A program made the position numbers and the translations under genes. 64,000 nucleotides of DNA from Chryseobacterium sp. 18061 (GTDB lineage Bacteria; Pseudomonadota; Gammaproteobacteria; Enterobacterales; Enterobacteriaceae), in contig CACSKA010000008.1 of the NCBI GenBank assembly GCA_902706205.1, positions 101,923-165,922 of the forward strand. Reading direction: 5' to 3'. The notes under the pieces were generated by a model. That model saw only the letters and a list, made by a program, of their open reading frames with translations, was not told the DNA's origin and did not search any database. Below are positions 7,288-15,950 of the stretch, piece by piece (position 1 is the first letter of the stretch; the number at the start of each line of letters is the position of its first letter).

Positions 7288-8774
7288 ACCTGCCCTCCGA
7301 ACGCTAAGGTCATCATTCGATCGACGCTGACCGCCTGTTTGTTCAGTTCCCCGCTCATTCGCCCTTGATGCATCACCAGCACCCTGTCGGCAAGGCCCGG
7401 GAATTCATCCAGATCGCTGGAGATCATCAGCACTGCGACGTTTTGCGCCGCCACGCTTTTCAGCAATTGATAGATGTCGGCCCTGGCGGAAATGTCCACG
7501 CCTCGCGTCGGCTCATCGACAATCAGCAGCAGCGGGTTAGCTTCCAGACAGCGCGCCAGCAAGACCTTTTGCTGATTACCGCCGGAAAGCGTGCGCACCG
7601 GCTGATCCGCGTGGTTGAGTTTGATCCCCAGCGCCCGGTGATAGCGCTCCACCACTGCCGCCTCGCGTTTTCCTTCCTGCCACAGCGACGGCTGGTTGAA
7701 CATCACCGTGTTCCAGCGCACCGGCGCATCAAGAAACAGCCCGGACACCTGCCGGTCTTCCGGCAGATACACCAGCCCGCTCGCCAGCCGCGCACCGGTG
7801 CTATCCTTGCTGATTTCGCGATTTTCCAGCCACACGCGCCCGGCCCTGACGGGGCGCAGACCGTACAGCGTTTCGGCAAATTCGGTACGTCCGGACCCCA
7901 CCAGGCCCGCAAGACCTAAGATCTCCCCGGCGCGGATCTCAAGACTCAGATCGATAAACCCTTCGCCGGTCAGATCCTCGACGCGAAGCACCGGAAAATC
8001 CTGAGGCTGGGTACGCCGATTGCCCGGTAGCGCCAGCCACAGCTTTTGCGTATCGCTCAGGGCGTTATCCCGACTGGCGGGTGTCATCGCGGCGATCAGC
8101 TCGCCGTCGGTGTGATCCGCGGTGTCACCACTCAACACGATGGCACCATCGCGCATCACCGAGACGTGGCTGGCCAGCGCGCGGATCTCCGGCAACTTAT
8201 GAGAAATAAAGACGATCCCGACGTCGAGCGCCTGCAAAGATCGCACCTGACGGAATAATCGTTCCGTTTCGCCAGGCGTCAGTGAAGCGGTGGGTTCGTC
8301 GAGGATCAGGATCTGCGCGTCACGCATCAGTCCCCGTAAGATCTCCACCATTTGTTGATCCGCCACTTCCAGAGTGCTGGCCGCCGCCTGCAGGTTTATC
8401 TGGCAGTTCAGCTGCTGCAATTTTTCCGTTAGCCGGGTTTCGGTATCCGGTTTGCGCGGCAGGCGAAAAAGGATGTTTTCCTGCACCGTTAAGTTGGGAA
8501 ACAGCATCGGCTCCTGCGGCACCAGGTAAATGCCAAGCTGATGCGCCTGGCCCGGTTTCAGGCGTGCAAAAGGTTTGCCGTTTATCCGAAGTTCACCGTC
8601 ATCTGGCGTTTCCACCCCGGCAACAATCTTCATCAGCGTCGATTTCCCTGCCCCGTTGCCGCCCATCAGCGCGTGCACCTGGCCGGAAAAGAGCGTGAAA
8701 TCAATGCCCTTTAGCACGGCGACGCCGGAAAACTGCTTGCGTATGTTGCGGGCTTCAATCAGTGGCTTCATCAT
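7284..8774 (-). CDS. lsrA: AI-2 import ATP-binding protein LsrA
   Basis: Duplicated ABC ATPase of the sugar-import type that powers LsrCD. The first domain has Walker A GGNGAGKST and Walker B ILILDEPTASL. The second has LSGGNQQKVLLARCL and LLIVDEPTRGVDI, with the degenerate second P-loop (GLVGSGRTE) usual for RbsA-like proteins. Two adjacent ATGs (8774 and 8771) follow GAGG at good spacing. A longer frame reaching 8855 would run through the operator region and is rejected. At 496 residues it is slightly shorter at the N-terminus than the E. coli protein. First gene of the operon. Confidence 0.96.
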   Translation of the reverse strand: MMKPLIEARNIRKQFSGVAVLKGIDFTLFSGQVHALMGGNGAGKSTLMKIVAGVETPDDGELRINGKPFARLKPGQAHQLGIYLVPQEPMLFPNLTVQENILFRLPRKPDTETRLTEKLQQLNCQINLQAAASTLEVADQQMVEILRGLMRDAQILILDEPTASLTPGETERLFRQVRSLQALDVGIVFISHKLPEIRALASHVSVMRDGAIVLSGDTADHTDGELIAAMTPASRDNALSDTQKLWLALPGNRRTQPQDFPVLRVEDLTGEGFIDLSLEIRAGEILGLAGLVGSGRTEFAETLYGLRPVRAGRVWLENREISKDSTGARLASGLVYLPEDRQVSGLFLDAPVRWNTVMFNQPSLWQEGKREAAVVERYHRALGIKLNHADQPVRTLSGGNQQKVLLARCLEANPLLLIVDEPTRGVDISARADIYQLLKSVAAQNVAVLMISSDLDEFPGLADRVLVMHQGRMSGELNKQAVSVDRMMTLAFGGQV

Positions 8775-8988
8775 TACGCCTCGGTTGAACAAATGATTTT
8801 TTAAATTAATAATGTTCAAAAGCGTAGACCGTGAACTATATTTACAACCGTGCAAGGATCACAGTTTTGGCCTTTGGATCGCTTAGCACAGGCTGTAAGT
8901 AAAGAAAGATCGGTTTTGCCAGTGGCTTCACATTTTCAGTCCGCGCAACTGCGAACATATGATCTAGATTTTTATAAGAGTTCAATTT
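8775..8988. promoter_or_regulatory. Divergent lsrA / lsrR control region
   Basis: The 214-base intergenic space contains an interrupted palindrome, TTGAAC at 8785-8790 and GTTCAA at 8814-8819, and a further GTGAAC half-site at 8831-8836. This suits the SorC-family repressor LsrR, which binds this intergenic region in E. coli and Salmonella. A GTGCAAGGATCACA sequence at 8850-8863 resembles a CRP site but has the wrong spacing between half-sites. Operator identity is inferred. Confidence 0.5.
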
Positions 8989-9960
8989 ATGAGCGAAAAA
9001 CGCATTACGGAAGAGAGCCGTTACGCTGGTCTGGCGCTGGCGGAAGAAGAACTGGTGGCGCGAGTGGCCTGGTGTTATTACCACGACGGCCTGACCCAGA
9101 ACGATATTGGCGAGCGGCTCGGGCTGCCGCGACTGAAGATTTCACGGCTGTTGGAAAAAGGCCGCCAGTCAGGGGTTATCCGCGTGCAGATCAACTCCCG
9201 CTACGAAGGCTGTCTGGCGCTGGAAACTGAGCTTCAAAAACGCTTTAGCCTGAAAATGGCCCGGGTTCTGCCCGCACTGAATACCTCGCCGATGAACGTG
9301 CGGCTGGGCATTGGCGCAGCCCAGTCGCTGATGGGCGTACTCGAACCCGGCCAACTGCTAGCGGTGGGGTTTGGTGAAGCGACCATGAGCTGCATTCAGC
9401 ATCTGAGCGGGTTTATCGGCTCGCAGCAAATCCGTCTGGTGACGCTGTCCGGCGGCGTCGGGCCGTATATGACCGGCATCGGCCAGCTGGATGCGGCGTG
9501 CAGCGTGAGCATGATCCCGGCACCGTTACGCGTTTCCTCGCCAGAAGTGGCGGAGATCCTGCGTCGTGAGTCCAGCGTGCGCGATGTGATCCTCGCGGCG
9601 AATGCTGCCGATGCTGCCGTGGTCGGTATCGGCGCTATCGATCAGCGACGGGATGCGACGATCCTACGCTCCGGCTACATCAGCGAGGGCGAACAGCTGA
9701 TGTATGCGCGCAAAGGCGCGGTCGGCGACATTCTGGGCTATTTCCTGCAAGCGGATGGCGAACGGGTGGAAGGACTGGAAATCCACCGCGAACTGCTTGG
9801 CGTGACCCTCGATGAACTGGCGCAGTTGCCGACCATCGTCGGTGTCGCCGGGGGAGAAGAAAAAGCGCAGGCCATTTACGCGGCCCTCATCGGTAAGCGG
9901 ATTAACGGCCTGGTAACGGAAGAGACAACAGCACGCGCGGTGCTGTCGCTGGCGGGATAA
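8989..9960 (+). CDS. lsrR: Transcriptional repressor LsrR
   Basis: SorC/DeoR-family repressor of the lsr genes, released by phospho-AI-2. It has 323 residues: an N-terminal helix-turn-helix (residues ~27-52, YYHDGLTQNDIGERLGLPR followed by LKISRLLEKGR) and a SorC-type sugar-phosphate-binding domain (VGFGEATMSC, LSGGVGPY, VGIGAID). It is divergent from lsrA and 37 bases upstream of lsrK. The ribosome site is weak (TAAGAG), consistent with low repressor levels. Confidence 0.97.
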   Translation: MSEKRITEESRYAGLALAEEELVARVAWCYYHDGLTQNDIGERLGLPRLKISRLLEKGRQSGVIRVQINSRYEGCLALETELQKRFSLKMARVLPALNTSPMNVRLGIGAAQSLMGVLEPGQLLAVGFGEATMSCIQHLSGFIGSQQIRLVTLSGGVGPYMTGIGQLDAACSVSMIPAPLRVSSPEVAEILRRESSVRDVILAANAADAAVVGIGAIDQRRDATILRSGYISEGEQLMYARKGAVGDILGYFLQADGERVEGLEIHRELLGVTLDELAQLPTIVGVAGGEEKAQAIYAALIGKRINGLVTEETTARAVLSLAG

Positions 9961-9997
9961 CCGCCGCGCGCCGCGCGATAACAGCGAGGCGCACGTC

Positions 9998-11584
9998 ATG
10001 AGTTACCTTTTAGCGTTGGACGCAGGGACCGGCAGCATCCGGGCGGTGATTTTCGACCTGGCTGGCCGTCAGATTGCCGTCGGTCAGGCAGAATGGAAAC
10101 ACCTGAGCGTGGAAAACGTCCCCGGCTCGATGGAGTTTGACCTCAACACCAACTGGCAGCTCGCCTGTCAGTGCATCCATCAGGCACTGGAAAATGCCCA
10201 TCTGAGCGCCGCCGATATTCAGTCCGTCGCCTGCTGTTCCATGCGCGAAGGGATCGTGCTGTACGACCGCAACGGTGACGCCATTTGGGCCTGCGCCAAC
10301 GTCGACGCGCGCGCCAGCCGCGAAGTCTCCGAGCTGAAAGAAATCCACGATTACCGTTTTGAATCCGAAGTGTATGACGTCTCCGGCCAGACGCTGGCGC
10401 TTTCCGCGATGCCGCGCCTGCTGTGGCTCGCCCATCATCGCCCGGATATTTATCGCAATGCCGCCACCATCACCATGATCAGCGATTGGCTGGCAGCGAA
10501 GCTTTCCGGCGAGCTGGCGGTCGATCCATCTAACGCAGGCACCACCGGGATGCTCGATTTATTCAGCCGTGACTGGCGACCGGCGCTGCTGGACATGGCC
10601 GGGCTACGGGCCGATATTCTCTCCCCGGTGAAAGAAACCGGTAGCGTGCTGGGGGCCGTCACCCAACAGGCAGCGCAGCAATGCGGCCTGCGCATCGGTA
10701 CGCCGGTGGTCATGGGCGGCGGCGACGTGCAGCTGGGCTGTTTAGGATTAGGCGTGGTACGCCCCGGCCAAACCGCGATACTCGGCGGTACGTTCTGGCA
10801 GCAGGTGGTCAATCTGCCGGAGGTGCGCACCGACCCGGAGATGAATATTCGCGTTAATCCACACGTGATCCCCGGGATGGTGCAGGCCGAGTCGATTAGC
10901 TTCTTCACTGGGCTGACGATGCGCTGGTTCCGCGACGCGTTTTGCGCCGAAGAAAAGCTGATTGCTGAACGGCTCGGCACCGACACCTACGCCCTGCTGG
11001 AAGAGATGGCAAACCGCGTACCGGCAGGCTCCCACGGCGTGATGCCGATCTTCTCCGATGCGATGCATTTCAAACAGTGGTATCACGCCGCCCCGTCGTT
11101 TATTAACCTCTCCATCGATCCAGAAAAATGCAATAAAGCCACTCTGTTCAGGGCATTAGAAGAAAATGCGGCGATAGTGTCAGCCTGCAATCTGGCGCAG
11201 ATTTCGCAATTTTCCGGCGTCACTTTCGACAGTCTGGTATTCGCGGGCGGCGGCTCGAAAGGCGCGTTGTGGAGCCAGATTTTAAGCGATGTTACCGGAC
11301 TGCCAGTGCGTGTGCCGGAGGTCAAAGAAGCCACCGCGCTGGGCTGCGCGATTGCCGCTGGAACCGGTGCGGGATTGTACCCCGACATGGCGGGCGCGGG
11401 CGAAAAGCTGGTCAGCTGGAGCCGGGTCTTTACCCCGAACCGCGCCCATCGCGAGCTGTACGATGGCATGAAAGAAAAATGGCAGGCGGTGTATGCCGAC
11501 CAACTGGGCCTTGTCGACAGTGGATTAACCACTTCAATGTGGCAGGCGCCTGGGCTTGGGAAGCGCGCGCCAACTTCACCCTAA
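9998..11584 (+). CDS. lsrK: Autoinducer-2 kinase LsrK
   Basis: FGGY-family kinase that phosphorylates DPD/AI-2 at C5 in the cytoplasm, trapping it and generating the LsrR inducer. It has 528 residues, with the N-terminal ATPase fold signature LALDAGTGSIRAVIFD and the C-terminal FAGGGSKGALWSQILSDVTG FGGY signature. The ribosome site GCGAGGCG lies upstream of ATG 9998. The 3' end overlaps the convergent DUF1861 gene by four bases, so no terminator separates them. Confidence 0.97.
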   Translation: MSYLLALDAGTGSIRAVIFDLAGRQIAVGQAEWKHLSVENVPGSMEFDLNTNWQLACQCIHQALENAHLSAADIQSVACCSMREGIVLYDRNGDAIWACANVDARASREVSELKEIHDYRFESEVYDVSGQTLALSAMPRLLWLAHHRPDIYRNAATITMISDWLAAKLSGELAVDPSNAGTTGMLDLFSRDWRPALLDMAGLRADILSPVKETGSVLGAVTQQAAQQCGLRIGTPVVMGGGDVQLGCLGLGVVRPGQTAILGGTFWQQVVNLPEVRTDPEMNIRVNPHVIPGMVQAESISFFTGLTMRWFRDAFCAEEKLIAERLGTDTYALLEEMANRVPAGSHGVMPIFSDAMHFKQWYHAAPSFINLSIDPEKCNKATLFRALEENAAIVSACNLAQISQFSGVTFDSLVFAGGGSKGALWSQILSDVTGLPVRVPEVKEATALGCAIAAGTGAGLYPDMAGAGEKLVSWSRVFTPNRAHRELYDGMKEKWQAVYADQLGLVDSGLTTSMWQAPGLGKRAPTSP

Positions 11585-12486
11585 AAAGGATCCGCGATTT
11601 CGCGCCAGTGCACTTCGCAATCACTGGCGCCGCAGAACAGAAGATAACGCTGTCCATCGCGAGTTAACCCACCGGGGAAAATGACATCGCGCAAGTCATC
11701 ACGCTTGCTTTCTCCTGGCTGGAGAGAGTCTCTGCTACAGATAATGCGCAGGGGCGTGGCTTGTCTGTTCTTTACGTTAAAACGGAAGGAAGCCGCGTAG
11801 TAATGACGGTTTCCGGATGCATCAAAACAGGCCACGTGGCCCAGCACGCCGACCCATTGTTCATCAAGAACGTGCGCCTCATTGACCCCGCACCAGCTTT
11901 GGTTATCGAGCTGTAACAGCAACCTGCCCTGATCAAAACAGGAGGTGTTTAGTTCGCTCAGGCTGTTAAGGATAAGCCAGCCAATTTTGCCGCGCCCGCC
12001 GACCGCGCCCTGTGGCCGGGTGAAAATCAGGATCCGCTTATCGGGCAGTTGCAGCAAGCGAATATCTTTCATGCCCAACGGCCCTACGGCGAGGGGGCGA
12101 AGCGTAAAAATTGAATCCCCCTGCCAGAACTGCGTTCGCCATCGCCATCCGCCGTTGCCAGGATTGGCACTGATATCCACGCCACCAAACACCCAGCCGT
12201 TGTCGATTCGACAGAGAAACGGGTCCTGCAAATTGAACGCTGGCGTGTCTTCCGCCAGCCTCGCCGTGCCCAGTCCATCCCAGTGAAAAAACCGCACCTG
12301 CGCGTTTTCGCTGTCCCGGGTTTCGACCCGGGCGGCGATCAACGACCGCCCGCCTTCACGAAACGGCGCGGTGGGATTATAGACATCACTCCCCGGTACA
12401 CCGATGAACGTGATCTTGCCGTTAGCTCTCGGTTGCCTTCGCATGCAGTACTCACGATAAAGCGCATCGGTGGTGGGCAGGATCAT
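11581..12486 (-). CDS. DUF1861 family protein (GH130-like propeller)
   Basis: A 301-residue protein I recognise as DUF1861, a family predicted to adopt a five-bladed beta-propeller like the GH43/GH62/GH130 glycosidases. No signal peptide, so cytoplasmic. Conserved-looking blocks are NPTAPFREGGRSLIAARVE, QDPFLCRIDNGWVFGGVD, MKDIRLLQLPDKRILIF and VNEAHVLDEQWVGVLGH. These place acidic residues where GH130-type enzymes bind sugar, but the catalytic residue is not established for the family. It abuts the GH130 gene with no gap between stop and start (12486/12487) and is the last gene of the transport/hydrolase operon, so it probably acts on the same mannose-containing glycan or senses it. Function remains open. 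Confidence 0.8.
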   Translation of the reverse strand: MILPTTDALYREYCMRRQPRANGKITFIGVPGSDVYNPTAPFREGGRSLIAARVETRDSENAQVRFFHWDGLGTARLAEDTPAFNLQDPFLCRIDNGWVFGGVDISANPGNGGWRWRTQFWQGDSIFTLRPLAVGPLGMKDIRLLQLPDKRILIFTRPQGAVGGRGKIGWLILNSLSELNTSCFDQGRLLLQLDNQSWCGVNEAHVLDEQWVGVLGHVACFDASGNRHYYAASFRFNVKNRQATPLRIICSRDSLQPGESKRDDLRDVIFPGGLTRDGQRYLLFCGASDCEVHWREIADPF

Positions 12487-13545
12487 TTACGCTCTTTCCA
12501 GATGCTGCCACAGAGCGGCCATCGGCAGGGTTGCCAGCGCGATGCTTTCGTCTGCCGCGCCGTACCAGACATACAGCGTCTGCGCCCGGATTAATGCGCC
12601 GCAGGTGAACACCACGTTGCCGAAAAAGCCTTCCCGTTCATACGGGGCGACAGGTTCCAGAAGGGGAATGGCGGATTTGGCGAGGATCTGCGTCGGATCA
12701 TTAGCATCCAGCAGCAGCGCGCCCAGGCAGTAACGCTGTTGGGCATCAACGCCGTGATAGATTTCCAGCCAGCCGCGATCCGTTTTCAGCAACGGTGCGC
12801 CACCACCGGATTTCCGGACATCCCATGCGTCGCCGGAACGCCCCAGCAAATGCCGATGGTTGCCCCAGTGCAGCATATCCGGCGATTCACAGATCCAGAT
12901 TTCTGGGTGACCAAAATGGCTCGGTGCCGGGCGGGTCAGGGCCATAAATTTGCCGTTAATACGCTCCGGGAAGAAGCACACATCGCGGTTATCCGGGCAG
13001 AAAATCAGCCCTTTCTTTTCCACGCTGACAAAATCACGCGTGACGGCCAGTGCGGTGGAAATCCCCAACGGCGATACCGCAGAGTAATTGATATACCAGG
13101 CGTCGCCGATGCGGGTGATACGCGCATCTTCGCAGCCAAACTGTTCGTATTGGGTATCAGGCGTAATGAACGCCTGGTCATCCACCGTAAAGTTCACGCC
13201 GTCCCGGCTGCGGGCCAGACGTAAATGTGACATTGAGGTGAGCCATAACACCGCCGGGTCGCTTTTGAGCACAATCGTGCGCGGGTCGCTGAAGTCGTAG
13301 CGCGCATCCGCCCTGTCGAACGTTTTTTCCGAGGTTACCCACGCCCCAGCCTGCTGGCGGAGAAGCGGAACCACGATGTTATCAGCCGTATCACTCAGGA
13401 TACTTTCCGCCACGCGGACCAGCAGTATGATTTCACCGTTAACCTCTGCGGCCCCCGCGTTAAAGACGCAATCCACCCGCCGTCCGGGCCGTGAAGGTTT
13501 GACATCTGCTGGGGTGATGAGCGGGTTTTTACTGTGCCTTTCCAT
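12487..13545 (-). CDS. GH130 family beta-mannoside phosphorylase-like protein
   Basis: GH130 enzymes cleave beta-mannosides, most of them by phosphorolysis to alpha-mannose 1-phosphate; a minority hydrolyse. The 352-residue protein begins with the family NPL(I)TP motif. It has the FGCEDARI block (Asp140 is the probable proton donor), the NYSA segment, FFPERINGKFMALTRP (Arg205) and KSGGGAPLLKTDRGWLEIYHGV (Lys245, His264). The last block resembles the phosphate-binding side of characterised phosphorylases, so phosphorolysis is favoured, but linkage specificity cannot be read. It overlaps the GH13 gene by 17 bases. A phosphomannomutase in the same locus fits mannose 1-phosphate as the product. 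Confidence 0.88.
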   Translation of the reverse strand: MERHSKNPLITPADVKPSRPGRRVDCVFNAGAAEVNGEIILLVRVAESILSDTADNIVVPLLRQQAGAWVTSEKTFDRADARYDFSDPRTIVLKSDPAVLWLTSMSHLRLARSRDGVNFTVDDQAFITPDTQYEQFGCEDARITRIGDAWYINYSAVSPLGISTALAVTRDFVSVEKKGLIFCPDNRDVCFFPERINGKFMALTRPAPSHFGHPEIWICESPDMLHWGNHRHLLGRSGDAWDVRKSGGGAPLLKTDRGWLEIYHGVDAQQRYCLGALLLDANDPTQILAKSAIPLLEPVAPYEREGFFGNVVFTCGALIRAQTLYVWYGAADESIALATLPMAALWQHLERA

Positions 13546-15112
13546 GAAAACTCCTTTTAATTACACACTGATTTTTACCCAGCCATTCGGCATCGACCCC
13601 GTAAAGCGCCTCCGCCGGGGTCTCGTGCCAGGGATTTCTGACCCCCTCGCCAAAGTTAATTGCCACCCAAACCTGCTCCTGCGCACATTCACGCAGAAAA
13701 TAGATGGCGTTATTCTCCTGTGCCAGCAGCCGGTACGCCCCCTGTCGTAACGCCAGAGAAGAGGCGCGGATGGCCAGCAAACGCTGGTATTGATGCCAAA
13801 GCGACGAGGGGTGTTGTTGTTGCGCGGTGATATTGACGGTAGCGGCATCGCCACACAGTGGCATCCACGGCGCGACCGTTGAGAAACCGCCATTCGGCAG
13901 GCTTTCCCACGCCACCGGGGCACGGGAGGCGTCCCGAGAATGGCTGATGGCCTGTTGCAGCGCGTCCTCATGGGAGGCCCCTTCTGCAAGCGCCGTACGG
14001 AACCAGGACTTGCCCTGTACATCGTGAATATCGGCTTCGGTAAGAGGGACATAATTGGGTAATCCGGCTTCTTCACCCTGATAAATAAAGGGCACGCCTT
14101 CCGCCGTGAGTTGCAGTACCGCCACTGCCGCCGCACGGGCGGTATCATGTTCATGCTCACCAAAGCGGCCAATCATGCGCGGCATATCGTGGCTGGAGAA
14201 AAACAGCGTCGGTGGGCCACTTAGCTGTTCGTGCATCGCCTGAAGTTGGTTGAAGATTGCGGTGGCATCAAACGTTTTCTGGCTACCCAGATTAAAATTG
14301 AACACCACGTCCATCAGGTCTTCGCGCTGATAACGTTGCAGGACGTCCAGCGATTCGCTGCCGATTTCGCCAATCAGAAAATAGTCGCCGCGCTCCCGGA
14401 TATGGCGGCACAGGCGCTGGAGCGTTTTCTCGATCCCCGGCTGATTGATATCGTGCAGGTGTTCCTGCTCGCCCTCCGTCTCCGGGTTATCAACGCCTGG
14501 CCCATCGGTGGACAGAAAGTTGATCACGTCAAAGCGGAAACCGTCCACGCCCTGGGCGCGCCAGAAATCCACGATCTGAAAGAATTCGTTTTCAACCTGC
14601 GGATTACGCCAGTTGAGGTCGACCTGCTCAGGCGCAAATTTATGGTAGTAGTATTCGCCGGTATCCGGCTCTGCCGTCCAGGCGCTGCCTGAGAAAAATG
14701 ACTGCCAGTTGTTCGGCTGTGCGGAAAAAATGAAATAATCGCGGTAACGACTGGCAGGATTATTCCATGCGTCGAGAAACCACGGATGCTGCGACGAGAC
14801 GTGATTGAGCACCAGGTCGATGACAACGCGGATCCCTCGCTGATGACAAGCCTCCACGACGCGGGTGAAATCGGCCAGTTGCCCGAAGCGAGGATCGACC
14901 GCGCAAAAGTCGCTGATATCGTAGCCGTTATCGACCAGCGGCGACGGGTAGAATGGCGTTATCCACACCCCACCGACACCCAGTTCAGCGAGATAATCGA
15001 GCCGGGTCATCAGTCCGGAAAAATCCCCGAGACCGTCCCCATTGCCATCGCAGAACGACGGCAGATACACCTGATAAAACACGGTATTCCGCCACCAGCG
15101 CTGAGTCTTCAT
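13529..15112 (-). CDS. GH13 alpha-glucosidase, probably alpha-1,6-preferring
   Basis: A 527-residue cytoplasmic alpha-amylase-family hydrolase of the oligo-1,6-glucosidase / dextran glucosidase type. The four conserved regions are visible: DLVLNH (99-104), GFRFDVINF with nucleophile Asp195, GEIGS with acid/base Glu249, and SSHDMPR with His308-Asp309. The Ca-loop DGNGDGLGD is at 22-30. Val196 directly after the nucleophile is the residue associated with alpha-1,6 preference in this group; alpha-1,4 enzymes usually have Ala or Thr. The gene lies 10 bases after the permease gene and overlaps GH130, so it is cotranscribed with the importer. Trehalose-6-phosphate hydrolase is less likely because there is no PTS partner. 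Confidence 0.9.
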   Translation of the reverse strand: MKTQRWWRNTVFYQVYLPSFCDGNGDGLGDFSGLMTRLDYLAELGVGGVWITPFYPSPLVDNGYDISDFCAVDPRFGQLADFTRVVEACHQRGIRVVIDLVLNHVSSQHPWFLDAWNNPASRYRDYFIFSAQPNNWQSFFSGSAWTAEPDTGEYYYHKFAPEQVDLNWRNPQVENEFFQIVDFWRAQGVDGFRFDVINFLSTDGPGVDNPETEGEQEHLHDINQPGIEKTLQRLCRHIRERGDYFLIGEIGSESLDVLQRYQREDLMDVVFNFNLGSQKTFDATAIFNQLQAMHEQLSGPPTLFFSSHDMPRMIGRFGEHEHDTARAAAVAVLQLTAEGVPFIYQGEEAGLPNYVPLTEADIHDVQGKSWFRTALAEGASHEDALQQAISHSRDASRAPVAWESLPNGGFSTVAPWMPLCGDAATVNITAQQQHPSSLWHQYQRLLAIRASSLALRQGAYRLLAQENNAIYFLRECAQEQVWVAINFGEGVRNPWHETPAEALYGVDAEWLGKNQCVIKRSFHGKAQ

Positions 15113-15122
15113 TTACCACTCC

Positions 15123-15950
15123 TTATTTCAGTGACAGCGACATACCCTGGAGGAAATATTTACGGAACAGGATGAAGAGCATGACCACGGGTAGCATCTG
15201 TAACACTGACCCGGCCAGCACCGGGCCGAGATAGACGCCATAGGATTTACTGAAGGTCGAAAGCAGCACCGAAAATGGCATTTTATCGACGTCACGCATC
15301 ACGATAAGCGGCCAGAGAAAGTTGTCCCAGGAACTCGAAAAGGTGAACAGCGCCACGATGGCAAGGATCGCTTTGTTCAGCGGCATCATCACATGCCGCA
15401 AGATGCCCCACAGGCTGGCACGGTCCAGTTTCGCGGCATAGATGTAGTCATTTGGCGTGCCTTTAAAACTTTGCGAGACCATGAAGATCCCCCATGCTCC
15501 CATGGCATACGGCAGGATCATCGCGCTGTAGCTGTTGATCAGCCCCAGCTCGCGCATTAGCACAAACTGCGGAATGATGAACATGAAAGCCGGGAACACC
15601 ATCTGGGCAATCAGCAGATTTTTAAAGATGCCTTTGCCGAAGAACTCAGTCTTCGCCACCGCATACCCCACCAGCACCGAACTCAGCGTTACGGTGAGGG
15701 TGATAGTTAACGAGATAAACAGCGAGTTGCCCAGTGTGCGGAAAAACGGCTTATTGGCGCGCTGGCTGTTATCCAGCAGGAAGCTGTAGTTTTCCAGCGT
15801 CCAGTGACCGGAGAACAGCGACTCGGTGTAGATCTGCGCGGTCGGCTTCAGTGAGGAGAGCACCATCCAGATAAAGGGATACAGCCAGCTCAGCGCCAGT
15901 AATAGCATCACGGCATGAACAATCAGGCTTTGTGGCGTTAATTTTTGCAT
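15123..15950 (-). CDS. Sugar ABC transporter permease, MalG type
   Basis: Inner-membrane permease of a CUT1 carbohydrate importer, 275 residues, about six membrane segments starting at residue ~11 (MLLLALSWLYPFIWMVLSS). The EAA-type loop that docks the ATPase is AAKLDRASLWGILRHVMMPLNKAIL. Its start lies directly after the stop of the MalF-type permease gene (15950/15951). It partners the proteins encoded at 15951 and 16827 and the ATPase encoded at 20747 across the regulator. Confidence 0.93.
   Translation of the reverse strand: MQKLTPQSLIVHAVMLLLALSWLYPFIWMVLSSLKPTAQIYTESLFSGHWTLENYSFLLDNSQRANKPFFRTLGNSLFISLTITLTVTLSSVLVGYAVAKTEFFGKGIFKNLLIAQMVFPAFMFIIPQFVLMRELGLINSYSAMILPYAMGAWGIFMVSQSFKGTPNDYIYAAKLDRASLWGILRHVMMPLNKAILAIVALFTFSSSWDNFLWPLIVMRDVDKMPFSVLLSTFSKSYGVYLGPVLAGSVLQMLPVVMLFILFRKYFLQGMSLSLK

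Noticed and set aside
8850..8863. CRP site in the lsr promoter region
   Set aside because: The two half-sites are five rather than six bases apart and the left half is poor, so I do not call it.
8842..9230. Open frames over the lsrA-lsrR intergenic region
   Set aside because: They overlap the operator region and the start of lsrR in wrong phases.
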